This document shows, one piece after another, positions 36,416-48,730 of a DNA stretch of 64,000 bases. Source of the DNA: Fasciolopsis buskii (Eukaryota; Platyhelminthes; Trematoda; Plagiorchiida; Fasciolidae); the NCBI GenBank assembly GCA_008360955.1, contig LUCM01009859.1, positions 154,978 to 218,977 on the forward strand, in the 5' to 3' direction. Each line of letters opens with the position of its first letter. Position 1 is the stretch's first letter. The notes beneath the pieces are model-generated. The model saw only the letters and a program-made list of their open reading frames with translations. It did no database searches and was not told the origin of the DNA. The translations under genes and the position numbers were made by a program.

Positions 36416-39299
36416 ATCATTCAAGTATATCAAATAGCTGACAGGAAATAATGCCCGCGCCCAGTTTGAATGCTATATTTACGTAACTAATTCCTCTGTG
36501 ATTTTCACATCAATATCAGCCTCTTTCTTGTAAATCGTACAAACACCGATTACACCAGCACTCAGGAATCTGTCCCCTTGTCCAAATTCTTCTTAGCGGT
36601 TTCACCAACTCCTATGTTAACGCTTCGCCTCGGTTATTGCAAAAGGACGAGGACAACCCACCTGGTGCAGCTGCCGTATGCCTGTCCAGAAAACCATATC
36701 ATGGTGACCCTCATTCTGGATGGAGGACTGTTATCTCACTGCATTGTTTCATTTGCACGATCAGTGGAAGATCTGTGGCAGCAAGCCCACAAAACGGCTA
36801 CCTAAATTGCTCAGCTGGACGCTCCAGTAGGCGCTCCTGAGAGTGAATCAATTGGCCGCCGGACCTCTTAAATCCCCCAACTACACTTGGTTTTTCAGGA
36901 CCAAAGCACTCGTTCGGTCAGTTAAGGTTGCGACTGTTACGCATAGCCGCTGCCTTCCCCATTTCTCTACATTTCCCTACCTACCATTGCTCAAGGTCAT
37001 TTCTCAGGTTCTTGATCATTTGACTTTTCAGGGATTTACGCCTCTCATTGTAAATGTCATCCGAAGGAAGCGATCTGCGATGACCCAACAGAACAACTGC
37101 GTTTGAAGATATCCAAAATTTCTGGGGTTCACTCAGCAAAGAGTCCTGTGTGGCCTTCGCCCGGTCCCTGGGCAGTTCGTTTTAACGATAGTCAAGTTGA
37201 AAGGTCAGGCCTGAATTGAAGCTGGTGACTATTTTCTAGAAGCAATTATGTCGAGGGAGTGGTTTTTGTGTTGATCGGATTAAAAACTAAGTGCAGACAA
37301 GCACAAACATCGATCCAAAGCTTTGCGTGACTCCAACCGAACACCACAAACAACTGTTGACAGGGATCCAGTTTAGCATTGCATACACGGAGTATAACGA
37401 GAGAAAAAAGTTGTATCTGTCCTATGAAGGGTGATCACAGAAGTGAAATCATACATGTGCGTTTCGAAGATGCAACATAGGTCTATTTTAAAGCTTTCAA
37501 AAGGTCTGGGTAGGGCATCTCGTTGGCCTATATATTTCCAGACACTTAAGAAGACAAATAAGAACACTTGGCATACAAATACTTGAATTGGCTGGACTGA
37601 AAATCATTAGGTAGATCTATGAACATAATGCTGAAGGGGTAATTTTTCACCAGCTTAATCGTACCTCGAGTGGAGTTTTCAACCCCACGGATCTCTCTCC
37701 TACAGCACACACATGTTTGATTGCTTTCAAGAAAGGATGTGATCACAGCTCAACGTTTAATCTGAGTACAGACTTCTATGACGGTTTTTGCCGTCTGAAG
37801 CTACTTTATGTTAGAAGGGGGGGGATCGCAGTGGCCGTAAAACATTTCCTGATAATAACTCCGAATCAACAAACACCTATTGCTTGGGCAGTTTCTTGTA
37901 ATCAGTTGTATCAAAATGTCCATCTCTGTGCTCCGTTTCGCTGTCGTCTTTCGGGCATGGCGTCCCAACCGGGCTCATCTGACGTCTATTGTTTTGCTGA
38001 ACCAACTGTTCCCCTAGGTAACGCAGACCTGTGCCAAACATCTACCCCGTTCCAGACAAAGTTACCAACCTGTGCTTTTATTCCAGAAGGCAGAATTCGG
38101 AATGTCTCATGACTCAGTGCTCTTACGGCAAGGTTGTTTCGACGACGGATCCGTATGTCGTCTCAAGCACGAAAGGTGTAACAACTGGACAGCAAAAGTT
38201 GCAAAGCACCCGTGACCAGTTTCACAACTTGGTAATTTAAATAAAAAAACAGCATCAACGATCACCGTAAAAAGCGAAACATTTCCTCATGCAGAAGTCT
38301 CCGGTAAATGTTTACTGCCATTCAGTTATAGATGACTGTATTTGCTGGCTCAGTGAAAGGAAAGTGCAATCATTTATGAAGTATTCAATCATCACAGGCT
38401 ACTTAAGGCGTGCAGTTACATAAACAAAGATCAACTCCTGTGCAGCAAAATGATTCGTGTGTGTGTGTGTGTGTGTTTGTATTATCCAGACTAGCAGCAC
38501 CAGCGATTGTTTGGTGCCGTGAGATTTTTCCCCAATGAAGGGTTTCTAATACCACGTCTCGAAAGTCTGAACGAGTGGGCAGACAAAAATTATGAAAATT
38601 GCACCCTATCATTAACTGCTAATTTGTTTTGTCTCCCCAGGCGAAGTGAAGAATGAAAACAGGGAAGTAATGGAAATAGGAGCACCATTGCCAAAGTTTG
38701 TTTTCCCAAATTGTTGGAGATCTGGTAAATTTAAGATGGAACACTACAGACATTCTGTGACCAAGAGCGGTTGCTATTATCATGGGATATTTAGCACTTT
38801 GATCACATCATCATACGAAACGTGATTACAAAAGACCTGTTTGTGTCGAGCTTTTCCACAGATAGCAGAATAATCCAGTACGCTTCTTTGGTGTTTGTAT
38901 TCATAGGGTGATTCGTAGTAAACAAACGACTGTACTGAATCATTCGACCATAACAAGGTCAATATCGAAAAGAAATCGAGGACACGTCAAACTTGTTCAA
39001 TTGTTTAGATCTCCGCCTTGTACCTAATGAGGCTGTTTTTGTGAGTCTGACAGCTGAGGATGTAATTAAAAAGGAGGTGAAATCTTTCCATCCACAACAC
39101 TTACGAGCTTGTCTGCAGTAGTATGCAGTTTAATAGCATTTTGAATTGATTCATCAGGGGAATCGAAAATGGGAACAGCTGTTTCGTCAGTCCGGTTAGG
39201 AATAACTGACGATGCTCGTGCGTTATATGCCCTAAATGCAATTCAAATAAAAGACAAACTTCTTAGTGGAACACCGTAGCTGCTAATCAGTTCAAGCTA
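36416..39299. other. Unassigned stretch, no firm gene
   Basis: Several frames of 60-131 codons occur. The most protein-like is at 37840-38230 on the plus strand, including 'MASQPGSSDVYCFAEP', with a possible short intron near 38016-38087; neither product nor splice model is convincing. A TG run lies at about 38457-38475. Confidence 0.3.
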
Positions 39300-39319
39300 G
39301 ATCCAAGAGGTTTGTTAAA

Positions 39320-39680
39320 TATGCGATGTACGAGGCCATCACTGGCTTTGCAAGGTCACAAACCCTTACTCACCAGGTCACTCACTCTTTATTGAAGAAC
39401 TTTGGAGGAGCCTCAGACTTTAATAGCAACATAGAGGCTGTAGAACGCAGCAACAAGATTTTGAAAGGGTGTCTAGTGACAACGAAACAACCGTACGGTT
39501 ATCTCTTGGACTATATCGGTGAGTCGAATGTTACTACTGTAAGACAAGTCATTTAGGAATCATGTGACAATCAGGCTAGATAATTGGTGGCGTATGGAAT
39601 AAAACTCATGTACAGAACTACATTCAAAAATGAAGTTGTTTTCTCTTTCTGAAATACAAAGTCTACTTGCATTTTTCGAG
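39320..39680 (+). mobile_element. Possible Gypsy-type integrase relic
   Basis: The plus-strand frame at 39326-39556 contains 'SNIEAVERSNKILKGCL', resembling the GxVERxNRxLK block around the last catalytic Glu of retroviral-type integrases. About 90 bases later 'KLMYRTTFKNEVVFS' resembles the following LAYRTTxHxxTGxSP block. The frame between is broken, and no protease, RT or LTR was found around it. Two short matches in the right order are suggestive only. Confidence 0.35.
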
Positions 39681-41758
39681 AGATAAATTGGAGTACGAAC
39701 CGGATCTCATTCCTCACGACCCTTTGGCTTCTATTCATCTGTCCTGTTCGCTCCATCGGGAAGTGGCTGGCAGGCCTATCCAACCAACCAAACATGACTG
39801 GCTGATGTTCATCCTAGGAGAAATAGTTGCGTCTGTTAAAACGAAGGACTTTAGTGCTATCCCGAATCACGTCGCCCAATTCCAAACGGAAAAATCTTGG
39901 CACTTTTCATACCTCTCAGCCCCTTCATGCAATCTCGATAATTCTGCAGTCCTAAATAACAACAATAAATTTTTTTATCTTATGTAAATGAGGAAGATCA
40001 CACCTCGAGAGACCTCCACATTTTCTGTGAGTGGGAATCGACCGTCAAATACCAACGAAGTTAGGAGAACGCATGAGATATTTCGTTAGGATAAATTTTG
40101 AAATGTCTTGTTAAGATGAACAGTACATAAATATTTCGACCGTATTTTTATTGGCACTTTCCTCAATGTTATGATTATGAAAGCGATAGCCTGAGCTAGT
40201 CAAGAACACAATTTCCTTAATATTCAAGAGCTAGTCACTGTGAGACATAGCGGGATATGCGTGAAGATGAAATGCTGAAGCCAGCAAGAACGCCAGCAAA
40301 CTGGAAGTTAGAAAAAAGGAAGTAACGGAGAGGAATCGAGCTTAAGGTTAAAGGCAAATATCTAAGAATTGGTTAAAAGGAATAAGAGCAAACCTGCAGA
40401 ATTCAATACTAGTGGGCGTCTGAAATCTGTGCGCACAAGACACATGACATGCGCATATTTCATTTTTGAAGTTATTCGTGATGGTTCATTTTCTGAGAAG
40501 GACTTGTTTAGTTTTCAGTTTAAACCGTAATCGCTGGGATGTAAAGATCAAGTAATTATTCACATTAGACGGTGGTCTTTTTAGGACTGACGTCGTTTTG
40601 CGGATGGAACTTTCAGTGCTTACCAATGAACTTTAGTTTGGCAAACTCAGCCATCGTACGTCTTTGTATCGTATCAGACTGATCTTAAAAATACTGAGAA
40701 TTAACTCAACCAAAGGCCTGACCTGGTTCCCTTAATGTGCTAACATTAGACACGTTGGATAGAAGTCTCTTTTTTCTCACTATTTTAGTGGGCTGAACCT
40801 CGAAAATAATTTTCCACAGCTGTAATACACCTGCTTCGCTTTCAGCCGAAGAAATCGGACATCCACACAGTCGAAATATGTCGTTTCACTAAACAAGAAT
40901 TCAAGTACTTTTGGGAAATATTTTGCGGACAGCTCCAAATAATCTTTCCTTTTTATCTTGCGTTTTCATCAGAACAGTCTGCCGTCCATGGTTACAGAAG
41001 ACGGAAGAAGCGATATTTGTGGTCCTATTAAGTTCTACATTAATAAATATGTGAATAAATGGTCATTTGGTGATAGGAATAGCTTAAAGAATCAGAAGTA
41101 TTACTCCACAATGCGTTAAAACTTATTATGTGGAGTTGATTGAAGTAGCGTTGTGGTAGCTTTGGTTTCTTGTGGACTTCCTCGTTTTTAAACAGTATGA
41201 GGTATTGGGAGAACCAGTAACCGGAGGTTGTTCGATCAACTTAATAGCGGAAGTGCGATGCCGTTTTTGCACACCTACATATTTCTAAAAATTCAAGATT
41301 CCTTCACTGCGGTATTATTCGTTCTAAATCAAGTGCTGCTTAAGGGGAACTTACATTCTCGCTCTCCGTGGGATTCAGCAAAAGGGGAGATGGGTATTCC
41401 CTGCAAGTTTTCCAGGTATTAACTGACTGCTATTAAATTTTAGCAGCGGCCTTAGCGCAAAAGACGAGCATTGGGCTTTGCTTATCAACAGGCGGATAAC
41501 CGGCTGGTTGGAGCAAATCAGGCTGGATTAAATACTAGATGATGAAATAAGAGTTTCCTGACCTTTTCTATTATATTGAAAACAATTTCTGTGCAGTTTT
41601 GTATTTCTTGATGAAGACCCCGTGGAACCTTAACCGTCATTACGAGATAACTCTCTGTCACCTGGGCGAAGCCTGCCTTAGGAAGGAAGGCAGAATCTCG
41701 GACAATACACGGTTAATCCTGGTAACATAAATCAATTAGGAATTTGCAAGGCAATTTG
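39681..41758. other. No gene recognised
   Basis: A plus-strand frame of about 106 codons (39667-39987) continues from the integrase-like relic without a recognisable domain. The remainder shows no exon-like segment or clear repeat. Confidence 0.35.
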
Positions 41759-42030
41759 ACAGGAGGATACCGGGTACGCAAACGTGATCAGCGACAATAA
41801 CTGCAAAAACTGGTGCTTTCTTTCGGGGAAATTTTGCCTGCTCATGGAGATACTACTATACAAATATATATATATAAACGTAGTAAGTAGTATCTGGATG
41901 AGTGAACATAATTTTCCCGGGAACACATCACCGGTTTCGCGGTTATTGTCACTCGTCAAGTATGCGTACCTGTGGACTCTTCGACGAAGAGCTTCCAAGA
42001 ACCCTCCTGACGCCACAAATTCGATATATA
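41759..42030. repeat. Dispersed repeat family R, two inverted units around a TA-rich centre
   Basis: The first part ('ccgggtacgcaaacgtgatc', 'gcgacaataactgc') is an imperfect reverse complement of the second ('ccggtttcgcggttattgtc', 'gtatgcgtacc'). They are separated by 'atatatatataaacg' near 41863-41880, making a foldback. The second unit matches 26777-26870. It ends with 'gactcttcgacgaagagc' and another TA tract (42026-42041). Confidence 0.75.
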
Positions 42031-42041
42031 TATATGTATAT

Positions 42042-43260
42042 ATGCACACACACATATGTATATCTAAAGTGTGTGCATGCATGTGCGACCCCTGGGTTTT
42101 GTTAACCCATTTTTTGAGATGTGCAATTTTTATGTTTAACAGAAGCTTGGTTGGTGCGATTAGCGCCAGGATTTCCAGAAGGCTAAGGCTTATCTATTCA
42201 TGTGCACATGAGGCTCATTCCGACCAATTAATTTCGCTAACTCATCCGTTGAACGCTCGGATATTCCGATGGTTGCTGTTCACAGCTTCATATTTCATGA
42301 AATAGGTTCGTAACGGCACTAAACTGCACATAGGTAACCAATACAGATGAATGTTGCTAAATCGCCATTGTCCCTCCTAAGGTACAGAACATACATGTGG
42401 AGTGAATGTCTTGCAATAAAATGCAAGTAATTCAAAGACATACTTAACTACTGCCTCCCGATATGTTCTGTCTCTCCCTCTCGGTTTACTTTTCCTTCGT
42501 GTTGTACTAACTTTATCTTACTTCATGGAAGTAGATACCTGGTGATAATAAGCTGTAGATCTAGCTGGCACCCTTTAAGCAGATGGTCGAATCCATATTA
42601 AACGCATCCACTTACCCATCTTCCAATCTCACATCAATGTAGGAAGTTATCATGACGACTCAAAGTCCAGTTGGCAGAGCAAATCATTACAGGTACTCCC
42701 AGACAGAATACCGTTGATCTACAGGTTGATCATCCCGACTAGTTTAGCCTGGGACAGGTAACTGAGATAGTCTAAGTACTCAGGCTGGTCGGAAATCTGG
42801 GTTATTTAGTGTCTCTCCCTCTACGGACGCAAATGGGGGGGGGGCGTGAATTGCATCGAGCGACCACCATTCAGTGAGAAAGCCGGATAAGAAGAACATT
42901 TTAAAAAGATCAGGAGAATATGAGAACCAGAAGTGCCAGCAGTAGGTAAGACGCTTCAGCTCATGGAGATCATGTGAGAGGTACCAGTGCCGATGTGCTG
43001 ATCAGTCAATACCTAGATGATCGTTCTACGAGATACTCGATCGGTTACGAGTCTTCTGGGAACGCATGTACTCTCGTCAACTGTGAGTACGAAAAAACCA
43101 AGGTAATGAATAAAGCAAATAAGAAAAAGATATGGCAATACGCACTAAACATCTAAAGTTCTAACCAACATCTTCAATTGCAATGCGGTCACGTCGAGAT
43201 GATCAAATTACGAATAATTCCATTTGGAGATATCATGTGCTAGCGTTATTTTGTAGTGTA
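42042..43260. other. No gene recognised
   Basis: Only short chance frames are present. A run of nine or more G lies near 42835-42843. Confidence 0.35.
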
Positions 43261-43261
43261 A

Positions 43262-43355
43262 TCTTGGCCTTGTAGCTCAGCTGATAGGGCACGTGTGGTG
43301 CGAAAGTCCGTTTAGTGTTCATGTGTGAGTTCGAATTTGGGGTAAGTTCAACTTG
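43262..43355 (+). repeat. tRNA-derived SINE-like head
   Basis: 'gtagctcagctgatagggca' closely matches a tRNA A-box region, and 'gtgagttcgaatttgg' a B box, about 50 bases apart. The 5' 'ggccttg' finds no pairing partner after the B box, and no anticodon stem closes, so it is not a functional tRNA gene. Pol III-type SINE heads look like this. The 3' body of the element is not delimited. Confidence 0.55.
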
Positions 43356-44329
43356 ACTGGTAGAAGCACCGAACCTGTCAATCTTGCACCGTGTCCCGTA
43401 CCAAACCTTAATCTTGTTATCCCTTGTTTATGTGCCCAGTACGATAGTTGTATTTACTCGTGGCCCCGAGTTTTCAACTCATAGCGTGAGAGCCCTACAT
43501 GGCAACAATACATACAACAGGAAAAATATATAAGTACTTACAACTCTTCTATCCTTTGGGTTAAATTCCTATGAATTGTAGTGGAAGTTTTAGGAATTTC
43601 GGAAATCACTGCTCGTCTCATTTGCATTCTTAGTATGATAATGGGTATTTTTCGCACACTGTATTGCACCGCTGAGTCCACTGTGGTAAAAGGTCTGGAT
43701 CACTTCCTTGCTTTTCCCACGAGACTAGCTGAGGCATACATTTGCCCTGAATTTATTCGTGACCGTGCTAATCGAAATAGTTGCCCAAGAAATACGTGAA
43801 ACTCTTTAAGTCGCTACGCAAATTAACCTAACTCTAAAATTCTGAGACGACAATTTTTGGAACGAATGTGACACTATGTTCGCGAAATACCTGGTAGTAG
43901 AACGGAACGTATCACAAAGACAGCAACTTGTAGATAGTATGCCACCCATGCTGAAGATGTAGTACATCGCATACTTTAATTCAGTGACTCAACTGCGAAA
44001 AGTGAAAAGACTCCCAATCTTAATCACCAGGTAGCACAAGCCGCTTTCTCAGTCATCCGGAAAGGTATGCCCACGACTTGCCTGATAGGAACTTTAAGAA
44101 CACCATGATTTTTTTCGTATCGTTAGGCCCATGGATTCTGTTTTCTCAGACGCGTGAATGATACTTTCAATATGGAAATCTCGCCTGAATACTTGTTCTG
44201 CCTAATACAAGGCTCACTAACTAACTCAGACACAAACCTTAAAGCATTCAAGTCTGCGCTGGTCAATGTACATTTTTCATACCGTGGAGCAGAACGAAGA
44301 AGTAATATCCCGATAACCTAGAAATATTG
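43356..44329. other. No firm gene; may include the degraded 5' part of the Penelope-like element
   Basis: A 72-codon plus-strand frame at 43581-43799 has no recognised domain. Weak similarity to the N-terminal region of Penelope-like ORFs is possible but could not be pinned down. Confidence 0.3.
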
Positions 44330-46005
44330 ACGAACTAAAAGAAATTGTAGGTAGCGTAAACGTCATATTAAGTTCCTCTAAAAAAGGCACAGGAATCGTA
44401 ATTATGAACAGGAAAAATACATCGAAAAGTTGCCAGTCATTTTAATGGATACAAACATTTATCACAGTTCCAAACGAAAAAGGTCAAACGAATCATTATG
44501 AGCAGCAAATCATTACTATTTTAAAGAAGCCTAAGAAAATTGGCGGGATAGATACAGAGTAATTCCAGTGATAGGACCCATAAATTCATGAATATCCAGT
44601 CTATATATTTTGCCGAAAATCCACGAGGATGGAGGTCCGTAGGCTCCATTCTGTCGATCATGAATTCTCCGTAACACGCTGTCCCCAGACCGTTAGTTGG
44701 GTTTTCAGAGCATCCAAGTGAGCGGGTCTGGGTACGCAGTATCAAAGATACACTTCACTTTGTGGAAGTTACAAGAAAAATGAGTGTATCGAACAAGGGG
44801 ATATTCTTACTGGAGCTAACCTCCCTTATCACAACCGTGCCCCTTATCGAGACTACACAATTTATCAGCAGATCTTTAGCAGAAAGTAACATCAATAGGA
44901 ATTCAAGTAAAGAATCGACTGGTATTCCTATGTTGATATTCATATTCAGTATGCAGCTGCTGTTAAATGGAAGCATCTATCGACAGAGAGATTGCGTGGC
45001 TGTAGGGTGTCCTTTGGATCCTACATTAGGACAAGCAATTTAAGAAAAACTACTGAAAGCATGCATGTTTATCATCGTTTCTGTGTCATTGACCCAAACC
45101 ATAACAAAGCATAAATGTTGCAGGAGTTCAGTGCTACTCACAGCTCCGCAGACTTCACAGCGTAAATGAATAAACAGATTCCTTCCATAGATATGTTACT
45201 GACTAGGAAGGAGGACAAGTGTTTTTTACATTCTTTATGCAGAAGGAAGACTTGGACCGGTTAGCACACTAATTTCTACCGCTTCTAAGCTGCAAGACAG
45301 AAGGAACCTGATAAAATGCTTAGTTGCCAGGTCTATGAAAATATGCTCACCAGGGACGCCGCAGAACGAGCTTAAAATCATCGCCAATGTTCTCCAAAGC
45401 CAGCGCCATCCAGAAGAGTTTATCAAGAACAATATGAATGAAGGAAAAGCTGGTGAACTTGAGTTGTTCTAGGCAAAAAGGAAAGAACTCATTACTGGTC
45501 TCACTTCAAACGGTGATTGTTCAACAGAAATTCTTTTTGGACTTCTCATCACAGTGGTAAGATCCACCTCTAACGCCGCGAAATTGCGTCGTTCGTTCAA
45601 GAGCTCGTCTTGATAAGCTTACTGAATAAGGACTAATTGCCTATGCTGACCGCTTCTATGGCAGTATATTCATTCAGGTGCGTATGTAACTCATTCTTTG
45701 TCGATCGAAAGGCTCGGCAGTTGTTCATTCGGATGAACGAACGCCACACATTTTGGCTCAACCAGGGCGGATCAGGAATGATATGTAGCGTCACTTTAGC
45801 ACCCTTCGTAGACCCTGGTCATCGCATCGACCCCAGACAGGTGTTCCGTGAAGCAGCCCAACAAGTGCAGCCTAGTCGATCCAAGCCTATCCGACTAAGA
45901 ACGCTCGGGAGTCCTGAAGCTTTAAGGAGCTTGTGTTTGACTCCCAGCCGCTGTGTACATAAACGTTTGGTTCATGCCCTGAATCCACTATGTCCCACAT
46001 TAAAA
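44330..46005 (+). mobile_element. Penelope-like element relic (RT plus GIY-YIG endonuclease)
   Basis: Across three frames, in order, I read 'KGTGIVIMNRK' (44.39 kb), 'LYILPKIHEDGGP' (44.60 kb), 'GSIYRQRDCVAVGCPLDPTL' (44.97 kb), 'LCRRKTWTG' and 'TNFYRF' (45.24-45.27 kb), 'LIKCLVARSMKICSPG' (45.31 kb), then 'CVCNSFFVDRKARQLFIRMN' (45.68 kb) and 'DPGHRIDPRQVF' (45.8 kb). These fit Penelope-like blocks: KGxGVVxM, LYGLPKIHKxG, YxQxxGVAMGSPLxP, YRKPTxTGxYxNF, then the C-terminal GIY-YIG domain and the GHRIDPxxAF tail. Stops and frameshifts lie between blocks, and the YVDD catalytic site is not intact. It is a pseudogene. Confidence 0.8.
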
Positions 46006-48655
46006 CACATTTATCCACACAACACAATGACCGATTTACTTCACACGGACGGGGTGACATCGGTGACTAACCACCCTATCTCATTTAAAGATGACAGTAT
46101 CATGATCGACTCCAGTTTACACCACACTTATGCATATAACTATGCACAAACACACACACATACCAAAGGAACCACTCTAATTGTTCTCCCTCCCTTGTGT
46201 TCATGTCTTACAAATTGCAATGAGAAGTTTAGTAATTCCGAACACAATTGTTCGAATAATTTGTTTTCTATTATGACTACAGAGGGTTATCAAAAAGTGA
46301 TCGGAGAACATGGATGTTTAGAACAGTAGTTAAACGTTACTATCAGCCACGGTAATGTCGACGTAACTCGGTCATATGAAACCACACCAAGAATTGCATT
46401 CACGTATTAAAAGGGTGCAGACCAGTCAGTACGCCTTTTATTCATACTGTATGGAATGAAGAGAAGGAGGAAATAAGTGCACGGATGAGTAATTCGTCTT
46501 ATGTTAACGTTAGTGGATGCTGGCCGTTTATCTTCGTGGTAACTGGAAAAAACGGAGATCCTACTAACTTAGCCACAAAAAGATATCCTCTTCGAATAGG
46601 CAAAACAAAGAAACATCATGCATGCAAGAAAAATTGGGTAAAAGGGTGGAACTTCTCAGAAATTTTATTATCCAGTGGGCGATTGAGTTAAATTTTTCGG
46701 ACAGAACTACCAACTTCCTTTGTTCTGCAAAACTACCGAACATACACAGCAAAATAAACACCAAATCATCACCGTAAGTGAAGTTAAAAAAATCATTTCG
46801 TGTTCATGGAATTTGGTAAACTTGGCTCAAATGGCTTCCGCGTTTGAAATTTGGGTTAGATTTAGTTCGCATAAGAATTACCTCTGGGGATGCCGTAAAA
46901 CATTCGATCGAAGAGTTTACTGCCGATCTGTTATCATGATTCAGGTCAACTGTCGGAGAAGGTGTGACTGAATTCGACATCTTTTGAATGATATGGGTGC
47001 ACACCATGTGGCAAAACAATTCCTAGCGTAGGAGAATCACTAAACTTCATTTTGTGCCATTTTGTTACATCACTGCAGTAAGGTGAATGCAATATGGTCC
47101 GTGCAGAGCTGCGGAGGAAAATATGAATTTTCCAATGATTTTTGCTTGAATTCCTGTCATAAATACGTTAGCGGCACCTTGCAGTTATGGACTGAGGACA
47201 CTCAAGGGAGTGGATCACTTGCAGTAATTTGCAGGTCCTGTGTTTACTACTGACAAAGTTTGTCAGTAATCAGACTTCAAAAATGGAAATAGAAGGCAGT
47301 ATTCCAGCACTGCACTGGTTGGTCGTGCGTGAGTTTGAGTGCTGAGATGTATGGGATCAAACTTTTCAGTGTTACCATGGTAAGAATGCGTTTAGCCAAC
47401 ATCAGCCACGGAGACCGGGAGCGATCCAGGATCCGTGGTGCAATGTTAGCGATTAAAAATTACAAAAATCCTTTGGGTTAACCGTTTTGGTAGATAGTTC
47501 TGCCCCTTACCGCGCTGCGCACGCAAGGGAGACCTCCAGACTAGTGGATGGTGCCTAGGTGTATTTGATTTGCGGTTCGTCGCTCCGGCACAAGACATCC
47601 AGTTAGTACCGCTTTGTTATACCTAAATATCGCAGATTTTCATCTATCGTGCGGAATTTTACACAAATCACTCAGAGAAGTCAAAGTCTGATTTCCCCAA
47701 TGCATATTTATGCTTGTCATAGCTGTAGTTCCTCTGATTTTTTCCTCTTTCTCGGTCAATCCTTCCCAATTTAACGGATGATCCAATTCACAGCTGCAAA
47801 AATTAAAGTGAAATCAGTTCAATGTACCTAAAATTCCTTCGCTTTTAAGTTCGAAACTGAATTCAATTTAGAACTAGCCTGAAATCATTGTTTGGTAGAG
47901 GCCACTTCTAATTTAAGCATAAATCACCGCCAGTGAAATGCCAACGAAAAACAGTAGATGAATCCGGGACTTCTAATCAAACTTTGGTTTTGAGAAAGAA
48001 TGCATTGGAACCTCAAAATCTTTGTGGAAACATATTAGTTGTTGTATTACCAATGCGATCTATCTGAGAGATAAAATACCAACGGTTCTATGTTATTAAC
48101 CTGGCTGGCAATCTTAATTGTTAACTGGTACTAATTAAATTCTACCATTTAAAGAGAAATTTGTTAGGATTGCAGGCGCAGCTAAAGTAAAACTAGCCTG
48201 AGCATCAGGCTGTAATCCTCGGAGTGGGTGGGAATCCACTTATAGCTGTTCAACCTATTACAAGTGTTGCATGATAGCCTTCGAAAATCTCACTCATGTC
48301 ATGTTCTTGGCCTAGGAATTTGCGTACTTGGCAAAACATTTGAAAACTTCCAGATTTCTTGAACTTCCGCAGGAACAGGCTTACGTTTGACAAGACGATG
48401 GTGAAAAGCTCCGAATGCAATTTGGAAAATTTCACCAAGAAATTTTAATTACGTACTCCACTTTTACACTAATTGAAAGGGCCAATGATTTGAACCGTTT
48501 CATTGATTTTGCTAATTTCGCCTCCACCGGGAAGGGTGAAGTTTGCATTTTTGGTTCGCATTATGTCTGCATTAGTCTACTCAAACTACGGCTAGCATGT
48601 TGCCATGCGAGATTGTGAACACTACATTATCTTTTGTGAATGATATAATGTTAAT
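46006..48655. other. No gene recognised
   Basis: The frame holding the Penelope C-terminus runs on to about 46329 through a CA-rich patch without further homology. A 21-base perfect palindrome (TACTGACAAA-G-TTTGTCAGTA) lies at 47248-47268. Otherwise nothing was seen. Confidence 0.35.
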
Positions 48656-48730
48656 AACACAGCTTTGTTGGTAGATGTAACTCGCCAACGTTTCGACTAC
48701 CGCGGGTAGTCTTCCTCAAGGCAAGTTTTA
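48656..48730 (-). mobile_element. Hairpin resembling a Penelope-type terminus or hammerhead ribozyme
   Basis: On the minus strand, 'ccttgaggaagactacc', then 'cgcggtagtcgaaacg', forms a perfect 7-bp stem (GACTACC/GGTAGTC) with a 3-base loop, followed by GAAACG. This matches hammerhead stem II plus GAAAC. The other core strand would be CUGANGA; here it reads TTGAGGA with an extra A, so C3 is lost and catalysis is doubtful. Hammerhead motifs are known in the terminal repeats of Penelope-like elements, and one of those lies 3 kb away. Confidence 0.4.

Noticed and set aside
43262..43355. Functional tRNA gene
   Set aside because: The acceptor stem does not pair and no anticodon arm forms.
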